NCBI GenBank assembly: GCA_012838715.1
Contig: DUOR01000136.1
Span: 1 to 16,405, forward strand
Direction of reading: 5' to 3'
DNA from: Actinomycetales bacterium
GTDB taxonomy: Bacteria > Actinomycetota > Actinomycetes > Mycobacteriales > Mycobacteriaceae
Length of the DNA stretch: 16,405 nucleotides
Shown here: one piece after another, positions 14,273-16,405 of the stretch
Layout of the letters: each line of letters starts with the position of its first letter
How positions within the stretch are numbered: position 1 is the stretch's first letter
Notes under the pieces: model-generated
Told to the model about the DNA's origin: nothing
Database searches by the model: none
What the model saw: only the letters and a program-made list of their open reading frames with translations
Position numbers and translations under genes: made by a program

Positions 14273-15097
14273 GTGGACCCGGTAATCAAGTGGGCCGGAG
14301 GTAAGCGGCAGCTCCTCCCGGAGATTCGGGCACGCGTTCCGCGCGAGTACGGGGTGTACCACGAGCCCTTCCTCGGCGGCGGGGCCGTGCTGCTGGACCT
14401 GCAGCCGGCGGTGGCGAAGGCGAATGACGTCAATGAGGGGATCATCAACCTCCTGCGCGTCGTCCGCGATGACGTCGACGGCCTTATCGCGGTCCTGGAA
14501 GGGCACGCGCGGCGGAACTCGGCGGAGTACTTCTACGAGGTCCGTGCGTGGGATCGGCAGCGGGAGTCCTTCGCGGGGCTTTCCGACGTCGAACGCGCGG
14601 CGAGGATGCTGTACCTGAACAAGACGTGTTTCAACGGTCTGCACCGGGTGAACTCGAGGGGCGAGTTCAATGTCCCCTTCGGCAGGTACAAGAACCCGAA
14701 CATCGTGAACGAGAAGGGCCTGCGCGCGGTGCACGGGTACTTGGCGGCGCATGACGTCGAGCTGACGGTCGGCGGGTTCGCGGAGGCGTGCGACCGGGCG
14801 GAAAAGGGGGACTTCGTGTACCTCGATCCGCCGTACGACGTCGTGAGCCAGACGTCGAACTTCACCGGCTACGCCCAGGGCGGCTTCGGCCGGGCGGAGC
14901 AGGAGGCGTTGCACGAGACCTGCCGGGCGCTGGATGCGAGGGGCGTGAAGTTCCTGCTGTCGAACTCGGCGACGCCGTTCATCCTGGGTCTTTACGAAGG
15001 CGAGTTCGAGGTGGACATCGTCCACGCCAGTCGGGCCATCAACTCGAGGGCCGACAAGCGCGGGCCGGTGGAAGAAGTGTTGGTGCGGAACTACTGA
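14273..15097 (+). CDS. Dam/DpnM-type DNA adenine-N6 methyltransferase
   Basis: The 274-residue product belongs to the D12 class of adenine-N6 methyltransferases. It has IKWAGGKRQLLPEI at the N-terminus, the SAM-binding motif PFLGGGAV (32-39) and the catalytic DPPY (185-188) within FVYLDPPYDVVSQTSNFTGY, followed by FLLSNS. The order of SAM motif before DPPY is that of the alpha class. Members of this branch such as Dam and DpnM methylate GATC, so GATC is the first guess here, not proven. I chose GTG at 14273, three bases after the rlmB stop; TTG at 14270 is the alternative. A GGGAG lies at 14254-14258. The gene precedes a PD-(D/E)XK protein gene by 38 bases on the same strand, so it probably protects against that nuclease. 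Its frequent GCG, CGG and GGG codons suggest a composition somewhat different from carD or ispD. Confidence 0.92.
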   Translation: MDPVIKWAGGKRQLLPEIRARVPREYGVYHEPFLGGGAVLLDLQPAVAKANDVNEGIINLLRVVRDDVDGLIAVLEGHARRNSAEYFYEVRAWDRQRESFAGLSDVERAARMLYLNKTCFNGLHRVNSRGEFNVPFGRYKNPNIVNEKGLRAVHGYLAAHDVELTVGGFAEACDRAEKGDFVYLDPPYDVVSQTSNFTGYAQGGFGRAEQEALHETCRALDARGVKFLLSNSATPFILGLYEGEFEVDIVHASRAINSRADKRGPVEEVLVRNY

Positions 15098-15115
15098 CGG
15101 CCCTCCGCGGGGCCG
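15098..15115. other. Stem-loop between methyltransferase and nuclease genes
   Basis: CGGCCC (15098-15103) and GGGCCG (15110-15115) pair perfectly around a TCCGCG loop. The structure begins one base after the methyltransferase stop and ends 20 bases before the nuclease ATG. No T-run follows. It may reduce transcription or translation of the second gene relative to the first, but that is inference. Confidence 0.45.
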
Positions 15116-15135
15116 GGGACATTGGTGGTGCGAGG

Positions 15136-16405
15136 ATGCCGGGCAATTCGGGGAACGGGAAGGCGAGCGCGACGGGAGCCGCCCCGCGGAAGAACGACGA
15201 GGCGTGGGCGCGGGTGATCGACGCGCTCGGCCTGGAGGATCGGATCGCGGCGGACGGCCGGGCGGTGGTGACGGCCGACGAGCTGAAGGCGGCGTCGGGG
15301 GGCCGGGAGCCGCGGTTGATGGCGAAAATCGATCACCGGGGCGATTTGCCGAAGCCGTTCAAGCGCAAAAGCGGTAACTGGGGGATCCTGCCGACGCGGC
15401 GCGGCGAGTACGTGATCGGGGTGTTCGACATGTTCGCGCCGTTCCCCGACGTCGACGAGACGTCGGCCGAGGCGCTGCGGATGCCGCAGGACCTGGAGAC
15501 CGTCACGTTCGGCCCGTCGCTGTCGGAGACCGCGGCGATAAACATCCTGCAGGCGTCGGGGACGCTGGGGGAGTTCCTCGGGGAGGAGTGGCTGCTGCAC
15601 ACCATCGCCGGCCGGATGGGCACGAAGGACTTCGATTTCGTGGTCGGCGACGCCGATTTCCGGGTGTCGGTGGACCGGGCGCAGATTGAGATCGACGCCG
15701 GATTCGAGGGCGAGGGGTCGATCGCGCTCATTGAGGCGAAGCGCGAGGGGGCGGAGAACTTCGTCGTGAGGCAGCTGTACTACCCGTGGCGGCATTGGCG
15801 CGACCGGTGCGTGAAGCCGGTGCGGCCGGTGTACCTCATCGTCGGAGGTACGCAGCTGCGGCTCATCGAGTTCGCGTTCGACGAGCCCGGGCGGTACGCG
15901 CCGCCGCGGGTGGTGCGCGACCGCAGGTACTCGCTGGTCGGCCGGGGCTGGGAGGTCGAGGGGCTGGCGGAGATCATGGCGCGCGTCCCCGTGGGAGCTG
16001 AGCCGACCGGGGTGCCGTTCCCGCAGGCGGACCGGGTGGACCGGGTGCTGGAGCACGTCGGCTATGTGGCGGAGGGCCTGGACACCGCCGACGTCATCCT
16101 GGAGGAGCTGGAGGTCGATTCGCGCGACATCGACTACTACATGAATGCCGCGATCTACCTGGGGTTCCTGCGCCGCGCCGGGCGGAAGCGGTGGGAGCTT
16201 ACCGACGCCGGCCGTGGGCTCGTGGCCGAGAAGCCGGAGGACATGTCCTTCAGGGTGGCGGAGGCCATCCTGGGGCGCCGGATTTTCCGCGAGGCGCTGG
16301 TGGGCGCGTCGGAAAGCGGGGAGACGTTGGGCACCCGCGGCGACGTGGCGGGCCGGCTGGCGGAGGTGGCGGCGTCGCGCGTCGGCGGGGACACGCTGCG
16401 CAGGC
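15136..16405 (+). CDS. Putative type II restriction endonuclease, PD-(D/E)XK (3' end beyond window)
   Basis: The frame is open from ATG 15136 to the window end (423 codons, no stop), so the gene is cut. Residues 1-20 are a Gly/Ala/Ser-rich lead. Then comes a region with REPRLMAKIDHRGDLPKPF and ILPTRRGEYVIGVF (about 67-101). A PD-(D/E)XK nuclease core follows: D187 in QIEIDAGFE, E200 and K202 in ALIEAKRE, and a helix with RQLYYPWRHW (212-221). This matches a group I remember as type II restriction enzymes, sometimes misnamed 'translation elongation factor'. A winged-helix-like part (about 300-368, with NAAIYLGFLRR and WELTDAGR) comes last. The family's usual C-terminal pattern suggests only a short piece is missing. 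The ATG has only GCGAGG directly before it, so translation may be weak. Pairing with the upstream methyltransferase supports restriction; specificity is unproven. Confidence 0.72.
   Translation, partial: MPGNSGNGKASATGAAPRKNDEAWARVIDALGLEDRIAADGRAVVTADELKAASGGREPRLMAKIDHRGDLPKPFKRKSGNWGILPTRRGEYVIGVFDMFAPFPDVDETSAEALRMPQDLETVTFGPSLSETAAINILQASGTLGEFLGEEWLLHTIAGRMGTKDFDFVVGDADFRVSVDRAQIEIDAGFEGEGSIALIEAKREGAENFVVRQLYYPWRHWRDRCVKPVRPVYLIVGGTQLRLIEFAFDEPGRYAPPRVVRDRRYSLVGRGWEVEGLAEIMARVPVGAEPTGVPFPQADRVDRVLEHVGYVAEGLDTADVILEELEVDSRDIDYYMNAAIYLGFLRRAGRKRWELTDAGRGLVAEKPEDMSFRVAEAILGRRIFREALVGASESGETLGTRGDVAGRLAEVAASRVGGDTLRR

Noticed and set aside
12209..15025. A 938-codon minus-strand open frame opposite cysS, rlmB and the methyltransferase gene
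   Set aside because: It has no recognisable domain, an Arg/Pro/Ala-rich low-complexity composition, and lies opposite three genes with intact catalytic motifs.
15091..16056. A 321-codon minus-strand open frame at the right end
   Set aside because: It is opposite the nuclease gene, whose plus-strand frame carries a coherent PD-(D/E)XK motif; the minus product is Arg/Pro/His-rich and matches nothing I know.

Overview
The window reads as the chromosome of a high-GC actinomycete of the order Mycobacteriales, most likely a Corynebacterium. Three things point there. CarD, an LpqE-type lipoprotein and the block ispF-ispD-carD-lpqE-radA-disA-(membrane protein)-beta carbonic anhydrase-mutY match, from memory, the order around Rv3579c to Rv3589 of Mycobacterium tuberculosis. 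Coding sequence strongly prefers G or C in the third position. Several genes appear to start leaderless, with a TAnnnT -10 hexamer six or seven bases before the start codon, a style common in Corynebacterium.

Layout. At 76-246 is a 56-residue DUF4236-like protein, then a pirin-family cupin (298-1257). Facing it on the minus strand is a two-gene unit, mutY followed by a secreted lipase-family lipoprotein (3382 down to 1261). On the plus strand follow a beta-class carbonic anhydrase (3434-4057) and a membrane-anchored extracytoplasmic protein (4063-4713). On the minus strand lies lpqE-radA-disA (7986 down to 4743). Divergent from lpqE is the plus-strand operon carD-ispD-ispF (8144-9953): an RNA polymerase regulator and two MEP-pathway isoprenoid enzymes. 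A minus-strand DUF222/HNH endonuclease (11440 down to 10067) separates ispF from cysS and rlmB (11773-14269), which are contiguous with ispF in mycobacteria. The window ends with an accessory module directly downstream of rlmB: a Dam/DpnM-type adenine methyltransferase (14273-15097) and a PD-(D/E)XK protein that runs off the end (15136 onward). I read these as a type II restriction-modification pair, possibly GATC-specific.

How the genes work together. RadA, DisA and MutY all serve genome maintenance: recombination-intermediate processing, c-di-AMP signalling linked to DNA structure, and removal of A opposite 8-oxoG. CarD tunes initiation at weak promoters. IspD and IspF are successive-pathway MEP enzymes. 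CysS and RlmB serve translation.

The less ordinary parts are the restriction-modification pair behind rlmB, the HNH gene that splits the ispF-cysS neighbourhood, an eroded repeat cluster just after the ispF stop, a palindromic 10-mer occurring twice in the HNH/cysS divergent region, the repeated leaderless promoter geometry, and a marked change in strand composition around 7-10 kb. I found no rRNA, tRNA, CRISPR array, insertion sequence or replication origin. All counts were made by eye; no database search was run.
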